Source: Bacteroidales bacterium UBA4331
Lineage (GTDB): Bacteria > Bacteroidota > Bacteroidia > Bacteroidales > Paludibacteraceae
NCBI GenBank assembly: GCA_002394395.1
Contig: DGTR01000023.1
Span: forward strand, 1-64,000
Length of the DNA: 64,000 nucleotides
Direction of reading: 5' to 3'
Part shown: piece after piece, positions 16,232-25,228 of the stretch
How the letters are laid out: the number at the start of each line of letters is the position of its first letter
How positions within the stretch are numbered: the first letter of the stretch is position 1
Notes under the pieces: model-generated
The model's input: only the letters and a program-made list of their open reading frames with translations
The model's database searches: none
Told to the model about the DNA's origin: nothing
Program-made: the position numbers and the translations under genes

Positions 16232-17173
16232 TTATTTATGTTCAATAGTTAATATATACTCATCTAAGATCTTCGTGAGCTTTTCTGCTCCTTCAGTAGC
16301 TAAATGGTCTGAATCATGAAAGTCATCCTCTACAAATCGGGAATCCTTAAATAGATTCAAGTATTGAACGTGATTGTATTGGCGAGCAAAACTTTCACAT
16401 GTCTCTATCATTAATGCGTATTGAGCCGAATCTACGCAATCATAATACGTGCTGCAAACAGGTGTCGTAATTATTAACACTTTCACCTGTTTTTCAGCGC
16501 AAGTCTTTATAATTGACTCCATGTAGCCCTTATTCTCTTTAATAATAGGCTGTGATTTAGCAAGGTCTTTTGTATGGAATTTTGCTCTTTGTGGACCATC
16601 CATATACCAATTCTCTCCACGATGCTCTTTTGAATAACCCAAATCTAAGCCTAATGAATCACAATTATTATCATCTACTCCCTTTATCCAATATCTGCCA
16701 ACTCGCTTGATTTGCTTATATAAAGAAAGAGGATTACCGACTACCTCAATATTGTATTTAGGTTCCCATCTATGGTATGGACAATCATAGTATATGCAGT
16801 AATTCTTTATTCTCCACCATTCCTCTCCGTCTTCCATTTTACTTGTGAGCGTAAAGTACGAGATAGGTAGGACTACCCATTCCAATGAATCCGCTCTGTC
16901 AATAAACTTATCAAAGATAAAAGCGTCGTATTTCAATGGTTGCGAGATATGTGCAGAGTTGAAAGCAGGTGTAGAGAAATATCTTGGACTTATACCATAA
17001 AGACCATGTGACGAGCCAAATGTCCAAATATGTACGTGACATATATTCTCCGTTAGCCATTGGTTCTTATAAGTGTAATCATTAGGGACACTTCTCATAC
17101 CAAGTTCAAGGGCTAACACTCCCAAGAATATCGGCAGGAAAAAGCATAATATCGTTTTGGCGAATCGTTTCAT
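16232..17173 (-). CDS. SGNH-like acyl-esterase/transferase partner of MBOAT (AlgJ/DltD-like)
   Basis: The 313-residue product has an N-terminal membrane anchor (ILCFFLPIFLGVLALELGM), then WTFGSSHGLYGI, which carries the SGNH-type serine in a GSSH context, and a C-terminal FHDSDHLATEGAEKL supplying the Asp-x-x-His of this fold. It begins 3 bp after the MBOAT gene, the standard pairing for O-acetylation of extracellular polysaccharide or cell-wall polymers, with this protein acting on the periplasmic side. The polymer modified cannot be named. Confidence 0.72.
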   Translation of the reverse strand: MKRFAKTILCFFLPIFLGVLALELGMRSVPNDYTYKNQWLTENICHVHIWTFGSSHGLYGISPRYFSTPAFNSAHISQPLKYDAFIFDKFIDRADSLEWVVLPISYFTLTSKMEDGEEWWRIKNYCIYYDCPYHRWEPKYNIEVVGNPLSLYKQIKRVGRYWIKGVDDNNCDSLGLDLGYSKEHRGENWYMDGPQRAKFHTKDLAKSQPIIKENKGYMESIIKTCAEKQVKVLIITTPVCSTYYDCVDSAQYALMIETCESFARQYNHVQYLNLFKDSRFVEDDFHDSDHLATEGAEKLTKILDEYILTIEHK

Positions 17174-17176
17174 AGT

Positions 17177-18643
17177 TTAGAATTGGAAATAAATAAAGGT
17201 TTGTTCTGTTCCTGCATTTTGAATAATCATCCATACAAGCACATAATAGAAAGCTATTCGAATCCATTTGTAATTGTTTGTGTTCAAAACTTCAAGTCCA
17301 TGTTGCTTATTGCGTTGTAGCCATTCAACAACAATCATAACTATAATGTATAGATTGGTCGGGTACACAATATATTCGTTCGGTAAGAAGAAGCGATAAC
17401 TGGCTCGTAACGTACCGAATTGCATCATTCCGCAGATATAGTCCCATGCTTGCGTAATTGTTTCAGCACGGAATATAATCCAGCCAAGGACAGCCAAGCC
17501 AAATGTAACAAGTATTTGTAAGGCTTCTTTCCAAGTTGGCAACAATCGACCTTCGGCGACTTGGTTGGTGTATTTGCGGTTCATGCCAAGAAGAATGAGC
17601 GGTAGGAAAAGCAGTGCATGGTACGCGCCCCAAGCGATAAACGTCCAATTGGCTCCATGCCAAAAGCCGGAGAGTAAGAAGATGACGAACGTATTGCGGA
17701 CTATTTTCCATTTGCCAACACGACTACCACCGAGAGGGATATAGACATAATCTCTGAACCATGTTGTAAGGGAGATGTGCCATCTCCGCCAAAACTCCGC
17801 TATGTCACGCGAGAAATAGGGATTGTTGAAGTTACGCATCAGTTTGATACCAAAGAGTTTGGCAGTACCGATGGCAATGTCCGAATAGCCGGAGAAGTCA
17901 CCATAGATCTGGAATGTAAAGAGTATGGCAGCAAGGAGCAATGTACTACCTGTTTGGGGATCGTAGGTTGCCCAAACTTGATCCACATAAGTCGCACAGT
18001 TGTCGGCTACTACTATCTTTTTGAATAAACCCCACAGAATTTGGCGCATTCCATCCACGGCTTGGTCGTAATTGAATTTGCGGTTGGTTTGGAATTGCGG
18101 CAAGAGGTTGGTTGCACGCTCAATAGGACCTGCGACAAGTTGCGGGAAGAATGCTACGTACGCAAAGAAGGCAACGATGTCGCGCGTGGGTTCTATCTTC
18201 TTACGATACACATCGATGGAATAACTGAGCGCTTGGAATGTATAGAACGATATACCTACCGGCAGGATAATTCGCAAAAGCAAACTATCCGTTGAAATAC
18301 CGAACAACTGACCGAATTCGCGTACAAAGAAATCGTAGTATTTGAAGACAGCGAGGATGGAGAGATTAAGAACGATGTTAGCCGCTGTCCATGCTTTCGC
18401 TGCTTTGGGAGTTGACGATTTGGCGATGAGTAATCCGCTGCCCCATGAACAGAACGAGGTGAACGCGATTAGTAATAAGAAGCGCCAATCCCACCAGCCG
18501 TAAAAGACGTAACTGGCTATGACTACAAACGCGTTTTGCAATCGCAGTTTGAGATTGTCATTTATGTGTGCGTACCCGATTACCCAATAAATAAGGAACA
18601 CGATGGGCAAAAAGAACGCAAATTCGATAGAGTTAAATAACAT
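17177..18643 (-). CDS. MBOAT family membrane O-acyltransferase
   Basis: The start is ATG 18643 (MLFNSIEFAFFLPIVFLIYW), the usual beginning of this family; a longer frame to 18697 adds no family sequence. The 488-residue protein is polytopic. It contains the MBOAT core FWRRWHISLTTWFRDYVYIPLGG, followed by LLSGFWHGANWTFIAWG, with the conserved catalytic histidine in FWHG. It transfers an acyl (usually acetyl) group across the cytoplasmic membrane, handing it to the SGNH partner encoded directly downstream. A leader of about 290 nt with long inverted repeats separates its promoter from the start. Confidence 0.92.
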   Translation of the reverse strand: MLFNSIEFAFFLPIVFLIYWVIGYAHINDNLKLRLQNAFVVIASYVFYGWWDWRFLLLIAFTSFCSWGSGLLIAKSSTPKAAKAWTAANIVLNLSILAVFKYYDFFVREFGQLFGISTDSLLLRIILPVGISFYTFQALSYSIDVYRKKIEPTRDIVAFFAYVAFFPQLVAGPIERATNLLPQFQTNRKFNYDQAVDGMRQILWGLFKKIVVADNCATYVDQVWATYDPQTGSTLLLAAILFTFQIYGDFSGYSDIAIGTAKLFGIKLMRNFNNPYFSRDIAEFWRRWHISLTTWFRDYVYIPLGGSRVGKWKIVRNTFVIFLLSGFWHGANWTFIAWGAYHALLFLPLILLGMNRKYTNQVAEGRLLPTWKEALQILVTFGLAVLGWIIFRAETITQAWDYICGMMQFGTLRASYRFFLPNEYIVYPTNLYIIVMIVVEWLQRNKQHGLEVLNTNNYKWIRIAFYYVLVWMIIQNAGTEQTFIYFQF

Positions 18644-18715
18644 CGATTGATAGTAATAGTTAATTTTTGTGCTTACTATCAATCCACATAAACGCAAAGA
18701 GCACGAGTACTCATT

Positions 18716-18881
18716 GCATTTACCAAGGTTAGCCCACGACGGAAACCTTCTACAAAAATGATATACTCGTACTCAACTTACGAGCATTCTACATTTCTTT
18801 GTAAAAGGAATCCAACACGGAATCCTTACTGATTATTTCAGCGTTTTATTTCCTAAAGTTTCGTGGGCTTTCGGTAAATGC
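18716..18881 (-). ncRNA. Candidate structured leader RNA upstream of the MBOAT gene
   Basis: Two nested long-range helices can be drawn: GCATTTACC (18716-18724) with GGTAAATGC (18873-18881), and AGCCCACGA (18731-18739) with TCGTGGGCT (18861-18869). Inside lies the hairpin CTCGTA/TACGAG near 18766-18786, whose arm can alternatively pair with ACTCGT-type sequence at 18704-18712, outside the closing helix. A promoter (18943-18973, reverse) would place a transcript start near 18936. The closing helix shares AGCCCACG/CGTGGGCT with the candidate ncRNA at 43660-43962. No known family is recognised. Confidence 0.5.
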
Positions 18882-18942
18882 GAAATAATAGTAATGCTTG
18901 TTAATATGTGGCGCACGCTTGCGCTTATTTCAAAATCGAGTG

Positions 18943-18973
18943 CAAAATTACAAAAAAATATTGATGTAGGCAA
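18943..18973 (-). promoter_or_regulatory. Promoter of the MBOAT operon leader
   Basis: Reverse-strand TTG (18971-18973), 20-bp spacer, TAATTTTG (18943-18950). The same -7 sequence TAATTTTG serves the ncRNA at 43.9 kb. Confidence 0.72.
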
Positions 18974-19030
18974 ATTTTGTGGCGAGAAAGTGCGGAATTT
19001 CTGCATTTTGTATGCAGAATATTATTGGAT

Positions 19031-19181
19031 GCCGGATAATATCTCGGCAAATGGACGAAACTTTTTGGCGAGGGACGGCGTAAAAGAGCGCCAAATAGAG
19101 ATGATGAAGGCACCGGATGATATCTCGGCAAATGGACGAAACTTGAGGATGCCGGATGATATCTCGGCAAATAGACGAAAC
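19031..19181 (+). repeat. Three REP-like elements downstream of the RAYT gene
   Basis: Copies at 19031-19061, 19113-19142 and 19151-19181 share CCGGAT..TATCTCGGCAAAT.GACGAAAC. CCGGAT can pair with ATC-T-CGG, leaving one bulged T, which is the imperfect hairpin form recognised by RAYT transposases. The third copy touches the stop codon of the RAYT gene. Confidence 0.75.
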
Positions 19182-20198
19182 TTAATGGGAGGCGGAGATT
19201 TCCTCGGCCATCTGATTGAGGGCGACGCACTCGGCGCGTGTAATGGTACGTTTGTTAGGTTCGTGCGTCCATGGAGAGAGGATGAGGAGGCGACCAGAAG
19301 CGACGGCATCTAAAAGGAGGTCGGAGGGTTTGAAGTAATTACCGAAGCCGTTGTCGGAGAGATAGATGATATAGCGATTGTCATGAAGGAGAGCGTGGAG
19401 CACTTCCTGTTCATCGCGAGAGATGAAAGGCGAGACCATGACTATGCCTTTGGAAGCGGCATCAAGACAGCCTGCTTTGTAGTCTTTGAGGGGCTGGTCG
19501 TAGCCATGTTCAGTGGCATCTTTGACCCACATGCTACGGACGTGGACGGGCTTGCGGAACTGCTCCATGAGGACGCCGATATTGCCGACGGCATCGTAGG
19601 TTCGACCGTTAATCTCGACGTTATGCTGTACGCAGAAGAAGCCGGGTTTGAGACGTTTGGTTGCGAGACGAGCAGGATTCATCTGTACATAACGGATCAT
19701 TGACTGGAGTTGACCGCGAGTGGACATTGGACGGATAAAAGGTTTCTCCGTGAAGATGGGGAATTGGAGCCGGATGCTATCTCGGCAAACAGACGAAACC
19801 TGGGTGTCCCGGATAGTATCTCGGGAAATGAACGAAACCTTGTGGGTGGTAGGGTCGAGGGAGAGTTTTTTGACGCCTTGCCAGAAGCCACGGACGACAG
19901 CGAGGATGCCTTGCGACATGGGGGCTGTGACGTGGAGAATGGCGTGCAGGTGGTTCGGCATGAGGCAGTACTGGAGCAGTTTGATCTCGGGGTGTCGTTG
20001 GGAGATCTGGGCGAGGTCGTGAATGACGGCTTTGCCGAGTTCGGAGCGCTCCACGTAGGCCTGCATGGGGTCGTCGTCGGGGATGACGAATTTGCCCAGC
20101 AGGGGGGCGCGGGAAGGTACCACAAGGATCATGTGGTAGATGCCGATGCCGCGCCAAGCGCTGCCGTATTGTTGCCAATGCCAAGTGTCGTTTGCCAT
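19182..20198 (-). CDS. RAYT-type HUH transposase (REP-associated tyrosine transposase) with C-terminal extension
   Basis: The start is ATG 20198 (MANDTWHWQQYG), because the promoter at 20217-20247 would start transcripts near 20210, below the longer frame's first codon. The 338-residue product has LLQYCLMPNHLHAILHV, giving the HxH metal ligands of the HUH nuclease, and MIRYVQMNPARLATKRL, the region with the catalytic tyrosine. Two REP copies lie inside the coding sequence (19769-19838) and encode a loop of about 25 residues, VSFISRDTIRDTQVSSVCRD and beyond. After residue 210 a domain of about 120 residues (AASKGIVMVSPFISRDEQEV...ASGRLLILSPW) resembles a DprA/LOG-like Rossmann unit. Such proteins move or maintain REP elements. 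Confidence 0.72.
   Translation of the reverse strand: MANDTWHWQQYGSAWRGIGIYHMILVVPSRAPLLGKFVIPDDDPMQAYVERSELGKAVIHDLAQISQRHPEIKLLQYCLMPNHLHAILHVTAPMSQGILAVVRGFWQGVKKLSLDPTTHKVSFISRDTIRDTQVSSVCRDSIRLQFPIFTEKPFIRPMSTRGQLQSMIRYVQMNPARLATKRLKPGFFCVQHNVEINGRTYDAVGNIGVLMEQFRKPVHVRSMWVKDATEHGYDQPLKDYKAGCLDAASKGIVMVSPFISRDEQEVLHALLHDNRYIIYLSDNGFGNYFKPSDLLLDAVASGRLLILSPWTHEPNKRTITRAECVALNQMAEEISASH
19769..19838 (+). repeat. Two REP-like elements inside the RAYT coding sequence
   Basis: Copies at 19769-19799 (CCGGATGCTATCTCGGCAAA...) and 19808-19838 (CCGGATAGTATCTCGGGAAA...) lie in tandem, in the same orientation as the three copies downstream of the gene, and keep the reading frame open. Confidence 0.75.
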
Positions 20199-20216
20199 GT
20201 GCGCCAAATTTTGGTG

Positions 20217-20247
20217 CAAAGTTACAAAAAAAATCTGAGATACGCAA
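20217..20247 (-). promoter_or_regulatory. Promoter of the RAYT gene
   Basis: Reverse-strand TTG (20245-20247) and TAACTTTG (20217-20224), 20-bp spacer. Confidence 0.72.
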
Positions 20248-20899
20248 GTATGCAGGACTTTTTTTGAAAGATTAACCGAAAATTATTCAGCGTCTTTCTT
20301 TGCAGTTTTCTTAGCAGCGGCTAAAACCAAAAAGAGGAGGAGTCATCATTCCTTTGGGGGATTTAATGAGAGAGGCGACTCGTTTGAGCCGCATCTCTTT
20401 TTATTTCCTTGATCTCTCCCATGAATAAGCTTGCTGTGTTCTTATCCCTGCGGAAACGATTATTTCTTATCTCGCTTTGCTCGAACGATTATTTCTTATT
20501 CTTTGATTTCTTTGCTTGTTGTATTAGAATACTTTGGAATCGATTCTTCCCTTTTCTTTTTGATTTATAATTAATTTTGCCAATCGATAGAAAGAAGAAC
20601 CTATTCGTCGTTGCAGATGAGACAATACGAAGAAGTTTGTTTTATTGGGCTTTGATCAAGCGGATGGAGCGAGCAGGGCGGGTGCTGGTATATTCGCCTG
20701 AGACTTTGTCGGATCCCAAGATGAGATTCTATATAAAAAGCACCTCACATGTTACTATGAGGTGCTTTTGGTTGGGATGCAGCCGCTAAACTTCAGCACT
20801 GTCCCTGAAGCATAATTCTGATTTACTTACCTTCTTCCACTTTGGTTGAGACATCCAGAATTTGCTACATCCCCAAAGCATACTGAATATTTTTTTTCT
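20248..20899. other. Spacer with hairpins and a short gene-end remnant
   Basis: No gene is supported. On the reverse strand 20283-20330 reads VLAAAKKTAKKDAE and stop, which looks like the basic tail of a ribosomal-type protein cut off from its gene. CGATTATTTCTTAT is repeated directly near 20457 and 20486. A hairpin followed by T-rich sequence lies at 20373-20405. A strong terminator-like stem is given separately. Confidence 0.5.
20736..20772. terminator. Strong hairpin, probable bidirectional terminator
   Basis: AAAAGCACCTCA (20736-20747) pairs perfectly with TGAGGTGCTTTT (20758-20769). It lies 130 bp beyond the stop of the TPR gene and is the first strong stem met by its transcript. Confidence 0.65.
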
Positions 20900-22234
20900 T
20901 TATGCAATAAATCCTAATTCCTTTGCTCTCTTAAAATCGGCTTTTGCCTTTTTCGTCTTTCCCATCCTCATATAGGCCGTTCCACGTACATAATATGCCT
21001 CTCCATTCTCTGGATTCAATCTTATTGCCATAGAACAATCATTTACAGCACTTTGATTATCGTTCTGATACAAGAAGGCCTGCCCTCTCTTAAGATATAG
21101 TGCAGCTGTAGCATTTTCTGGAGTCATAAGTATTACAGCACTAAAATCAGAAATAGCCAAATCATAGTTATTAGTATAAAAGAATGCATTACCTCGATAA
21201 TAATAAGCTTCTGCTAATTCAGGATTTATTTTTATCGCACTTGTATAATCATCAATTGCATCTGAAAGGTTACCATTCTCAGAATAAGCCCTCCCTCTTT
21301 TAAAATATACATTAGCATCATTAGTGCCAGATGTTATCACTTTTGTGTAATCCTCAATGGCCTTATCATAATCTTCTTTTTCTAGATATACATCTCCTCT
21401 AGATTCATAATAATCTATTCCTATGGGGTTCAATTCCATTGCTTTTAAGTAATCGGAGATAGCCATTAAATAATTACCTATGTTTGATAGAGCATTTCCT
21501 CTGTTATAATAAGCATCAGCAAATGATGGAGATTTTTCAATAGCTTTTGTGTAATCTATGATAGAACGCTCATATTCCTGACGAAGAAAATATATATTTC
21601 CTCTACAATTATAAGCAGATGCAACAAATGGCTCCTTCTCGAATTTATTTATTAATTCATTGAGCATGTTCAATTTAACATCATCATTTTCATTGTTCAA
21701 GGCTCGAATGAGTGATATTGTATAATTTTGTTGTATAGTTAATTGTTCTTTGAAGTTATTATAGGATGTGTCCACTTCTAGTAACCCTTTTTCTACAAGT
21801 TGCTGAACCTTATCTTCGCTTTCCTTAATATATTTGTCTATTATTTCTTTATATTCTTTCAACTTCTCATCAATCAACTTCTCATATCGCCTATTTATAT
21901 ATAGTGGAATAACAACACCAACAATTGTAACTAAAATCGTGATAATTATAGCAATTATGGATAAATGATTATTCTCTTCAGAGATATACGTTTTTAAAAC
22001 ATCTGTGGAGACCTTATGAATTTTGAGGTCTATTAATTGAGTATCAACTTGTCTTCTTACTTCCATAGTAATAAGGCTATCTACTTGAGAACGAGTATAA
22101 GTAATATTCTCAGAAGCAGAACTTGGAGCGGCAGCAAAACAGGAGGCTATTGTGGTAAAAAGAAGAATGAACAAGAAAGATACTCGTCTATTATTTTCTC
22201 TCGCTTTGGATAAGTATAAAATTTTTGTTATCAT
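20900..22234 (-). CDS. Membrane-anchored TPR protein
   Basis: The start is ATG 22234; a TTG four codons upstream is possible. The 444-residue product has an N-terminal signal or anchor (FLFILLFTTIASCFAA), a periplasmic-looking stretch, a second membrane helix (LSIIAIIITILVTIVGVVIPLYI), a coiled coil (YEKLIDEKLKEYKEIIDKYI...) and then about seven TPR units from residue 210 to the end, each with the A-Y-Y-x-R-G-N pattern (for example AEAYYYRGNAFFYTNNYDLA). It is a scaffold of unknown partner. It follows the PHP-ATPase gene by 210 bp and has its own promoter. Base composition is AT-rich like that neighbour. Confidence 0.75.
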   Translation of the reverse strand: MITKILYLSKARENNRRVSFLFILLFTTIASCFAAAPSSASENITYTRSQVDSLITMEVRRQVDTQLIDLKIHKVSTDVLKTYISEENNHLSIIAIIITILVTIVGVVIPLYINRRYEKLIDEKLKEYKEIIDKYIKESEDKVQQLVEKGLLEVDTSYNNFKEQLTIQQNYTISLIRALNNENDDVKLNMLNELINKFEKEPFVASAYNCRGNIYFLRQEYERSIIDYTKAIEKSPSFADAYYNRGNALSNIGNYLMAISDYLKAMELNPIGIDYYESRGDVYLEKEDYDKAIEDYTKVITSGTNDANVYFKRGRAYSENGNLSDAIDDYTSAIKINPELAEAYYYRGNAFFYTNNYDLAISDFSAVILMTPENATAALYLKRGQAFLYQNDNQSAVNDCSMAIRLNPENGEAYYVRGTAYMRMGKTKKAKADFKRAKELGFIA

Positions 22235-22293
22235 ATTATCTTGCAATTAACCAACATTGCGAGGTTTTAGTATCATAGACTTAAATTACGTTG

Positions 22294-22324
22294 CAAAGGT
22301 ACGACTTTTTTTTGATTTGTGCAA
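22294..22324 (-). promoter_or_regulatory. Promoter of the TPR gene
   Basis: Reverse-strand TTG (22322-22324) and TACCTTTG (22294-22301), 20-bp spacer, 60 bp upstream of the start. Confidence 0.75.
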
Positions 22325-22456
22325 ATTTGAGAGCAAGAATTGTTTGAGAAAATGATTTGAAACGGAAATACAAAAAAATGGGACGTACCAATAAATATAC
22401 AGCCCATTTTGTTGTATAAAAAATGATATATTGCACTCTTGATGGGTAGTCTATAT

Positions 22457-25228
22457 TTATCTTAACCCGTATCTTTGTTCTCGTTTTTCGAATGCTTCTA
22501 GGCCTCCTTCCATGATTTCACATACATGCTCTCGAATGCCCTGTGATTCTAAAACGATTGTACATTGATTGTTTTTAGGCCTTGTGTTCTCCAAAGGTCC
22601 ATTAATATATTGGAATTGATAATCACCATTATTACCAGCATCATCACCTTGTTGGTTTGCTACGATTACATTTTCTGCATCAGCGCTTACTACAACATTT
22701 GAATTATGGGTCACAAGTATGATTTGACGACTTTCTTTTTTCGCGCGAATGTATTGTACCAATTCATTGTATATAGCACGGTTATCCAAACTATCTTCTG
22801 GCTGATCAATTAAAATGGGACATTGTTTGTCACTAAATTCTAATAAAAGTTTCAAAACTACAAACGCCTTTTTACCAGGTGACATTTTTTCAAAAGGATC
22901 TTTTTCGTATTTTAAATCATATTTGATATCATACCAATTTGTTGTTAATAATTCCATTAAAACATTTGTACTAATATGCCCTCCTTTATACTCAATTTTA
23001 TCAGATAGACAATCATCAATATATTTATTTAGTACACTCGAATTGTCATTGCTATCATAGATAGAAATAAAGTTATTCACATATTCATAATTTGCGTTGC
23101 TACGAACATTATGTCTAGTAGTTAAAAATGAACTTAAATCATTTGTTCGGCATACATATTTTGCAATAATGTCTACACCATTTCCATTATAATGCAGATG
23201 TTCTAATGCTTTTAAACATTCTTGTTTATATTTATTATGAGTAAGTACAATGGATTCTTTTAATGTATTCGCATCTGAAATTAGACGATCTAATTGTTTT
23301 TTACATTCTATAAAAAGGGCTAGTTTTTTTCGTTCTGCTTCTAATTTTTCTTGTAATCCTAAATATTCCTGGTTGCTTTTAAAATATGCATCTCCCTTAC
23401 TATATATGGAATCTGCTTTCTTTTGTAAAATATTTGCTTGTGCTGCGTCAATAAATGCTTCAATCTTCTTAATTTCTCCTGTTATATAAATTTGCCATTG
23501 TTCATCAGTGTTTTTGACTACATCCTGATAGTGCTGTAACATATTACTTCTAGTTGCCTCCGAAATAAGTAATAATCTATTTGTATAATATGCATCAAAC
23601 AAACTTACTTTATCCAAGTTTCTCAATTGAAGTAAATCCGCTTGATATGTTTTAATCTTGGATTCTTCTTCTGTGATTTGCGCAACAATTTTATTATATA
23701 AATCTATCTCTTCTTTAGTAATTGTTGCACCAGCTTTAATTTGTTCTATTTTCTCCTCTATAGATTTTATTTCATGTTCAATACCAGATCTATCTCCCTT
23801 TTCTCGTAATTCTTGATTTTTCAAACCAATATTCTGTTGAATGATAATAAGTTGATTTATAAAAGTAGATAACTGAATATTAATGCTGTTGCAAATAGTT
23901 GAATATTTTTCTAAATTCTTTTCCGTATCTTTCTCTTTTATAATATTTCCAATAACTTTCTTTAGTTCTGCTGGTTTACTGGCAATATTATACATATAGT
24001 TTTGTGTGAAAAAATCAATTTCTCTACTTACATCAACTGCACCATCTTTCCATGTTATAGATATGCCATCTAATAATGAATTAATGTAGTCTGAAATGTG
24101 TTCATCTATTTCTGCCATTGGAGAAATTTTTCTAGCGATACACTGTAATAGAGTGGATTTACCTGTAGAACGTCCGCCAATAATTGTATTAAGATATGGA
24201 CTTAAGCCTATTTCTCCTTGCCAAACTTTTTGTTTATCTAACTTGATGCTCTCTATAACTTGATATCCACTTTTATTTTCAGGATTATTCTCTTGGATTC
24301 TTACCCTTTCTGGCTCATAAATTATTTGCCGAAGCCCTTCAAATGTTAAGTCTGCCTTTATCCAGCAAAATCGATTATTATCCGGCCGAAACAATTTGGC
24401 TTCTGTATGTGCATCAGAACCATGAATACAAGCTTTTAGCGATCCGCATTTGCGCTTAATTTCTTCTACATCATCCGCACCTTTTCCCATGAAGTATATT
24501 TGGTCCTTTTGATTTCCTGAAAATATGCAATCTGACAAATGGTAAATACTACTGCGTATGTCATCTAATGAACTATCTGCATCATTTTCGAATAAATCAT
24601 AATGATGTTGATAAGCGGAATTGCCATCTTGACTAGAATTGCTAACTACTACAATAGTGTTATTCCTAAATGCGTCTCTTTGGAGCAGAGTCTTTAATGC
24701 TTCATGCGTAACAACAAAATTATTTACGCCTACTTTATATGCATGGTCTTCTGTTGGGCTTGTAGGATCCACTTGTTTACCTAGGCTAATTAGTCCAGCG
24801 CGGTTCATCGGGAATGTCCTGCTATGGCTTGAGTACTTTAACTCGTTGAAAAAGTCATTCTCAAGTTCTTCCACATAAACAGGGTTAAATAGCATGTGGA
24901 TATTAACTAATCGCCCTCTATCTGTAACTGGCAATAACCTTAATTCTACATTTGGAAGAATAAAAATATTTTTTATGATGTCTTTATCTTCTCTTGAAAA
25001 CTCATCATTAGTTTCTATTGTTTTTTGATAATCGATAACTTTTTTATAATTATCGATACTAAAATAATCAGTTATACCTATAGCAGAAATATTGTTTTCA
25101 ATGGCTTTTGAAAACATTTCTTTACAAAAATCATCGAAACAGGAACAAGAATATTGGTCATTTTTATTTGTTCCTTTTGTGTGAACATGTAAATCCCACT
25201 TTCTCCATTCAGAACCTTTTACTATCAT
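22457..25228 (-). CDS. PHP-domain/SMC-like ATPase fusion (TrlF-like, probable defence protein)
   Basis: The 923-residue protein joins a PHP phosphoesterase domain and an SMC/ABC-type ATPase. PHP motifs: DLHVHT at residues 12-17, GITDYFS at 51-57 and IHGSDAHTEAKL near 268-279. ATPase: Walker A GGRSTGKST at 351-359, a long coiled coil from about 430 to 680, the signature KMSPGKKAF, Walker B PILIDQPEDSLD and the switch histidine in LVTHNSN. This order matches what NCBI calls TrlF family AAA-like ATPases. Related two-part ATPase-nuclease fusions act in phage defence; here that is inferred from architecture and island context. The gene is clearly more AT-rich than the flanking core genes, suggesting transfer. 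Confidence 0.8.
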   Translation of the reverse strand: MIVKGSEWRKWDLHVHTKGTNKNDQYSCSCFDDFCKEMFSKAIENNISAIGITDYFSIDNYKKVIDYQKTIETNDEFSREDKDIIKNIFILPNVELRLLPVTDRGRLVNIHMLFNPVYVEELENDFFNELKYSSHSRTFPMNRAGLISLGKQVDPTSPTEDHAYKVGVNNFVVTHEALKTLLQRDAFRNNTIVVVSNSSQDGNSAYQHHYDLFENDADSSLDDIRSSIYHLSDCIFSGNQKDQIYFMGKGADDVEEIKRKCGSLKACIHGSDAHTEAKLFRPDNNRFCWIKADLTFEGLRQIIYEPERVRIQENNPENKSGYQVIESIKLDKQKVWQGEIGLSPYLNTIIGGRSTGKSTLLQCIARKISPMAEIDEHISDYINSLLDGISITWKDGAVDVSREIDFFTQNYMYNIASKPAELKKVIGNIIKEKDTEKNLEKYSTICNSINIQLSTFINQLIIIQQNIGLKNQELREKGDRSGIEHEIKSIEEKIEQIKAGATITKEEIDLYNKIVAQITEEESKIKTYQADLLQLRNLDKVSLFDAYYTNRLLLISEATRSNMLQHYQDVVKNTDEQWQIYITGEIKKIEAFIDAAQANILQKKADSIYSKGDAYFKSNQEYLGLQEKLEAERKKLALFIECKKQLDRLISDANTLKESIVLTHNKYKQECLKALEHLHYNGNGVDIIAKYVCRTNDLSSFLTTRHNVRSNANYEYVNNFISIYDSNDNSSVLNKYIDDCLSDKIEYKGGHISTNVLMELLTTNWYDIKYDLKYEKDPFEKMSPGKKAFVVLKLLLEFSDKQCPILIDQPEDSLDNRAIYNELVQYIRAKKESRQIILVTHNSNVVVSADAENVIVANQQGDDAGNNGDYQFQYINGPLENTRPKNNQCTIVLESQGIREHVCEIMEGGLEAFEKREQRYGLR

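Noticed and set aside
19031..19181. CRISPR array
   Set aside because: The three repeats have unequal spacing (82 and 38 bp), contain an imperfect hairpin and recur inside a RAYT gene; no cas genes are present. They are REP elements.
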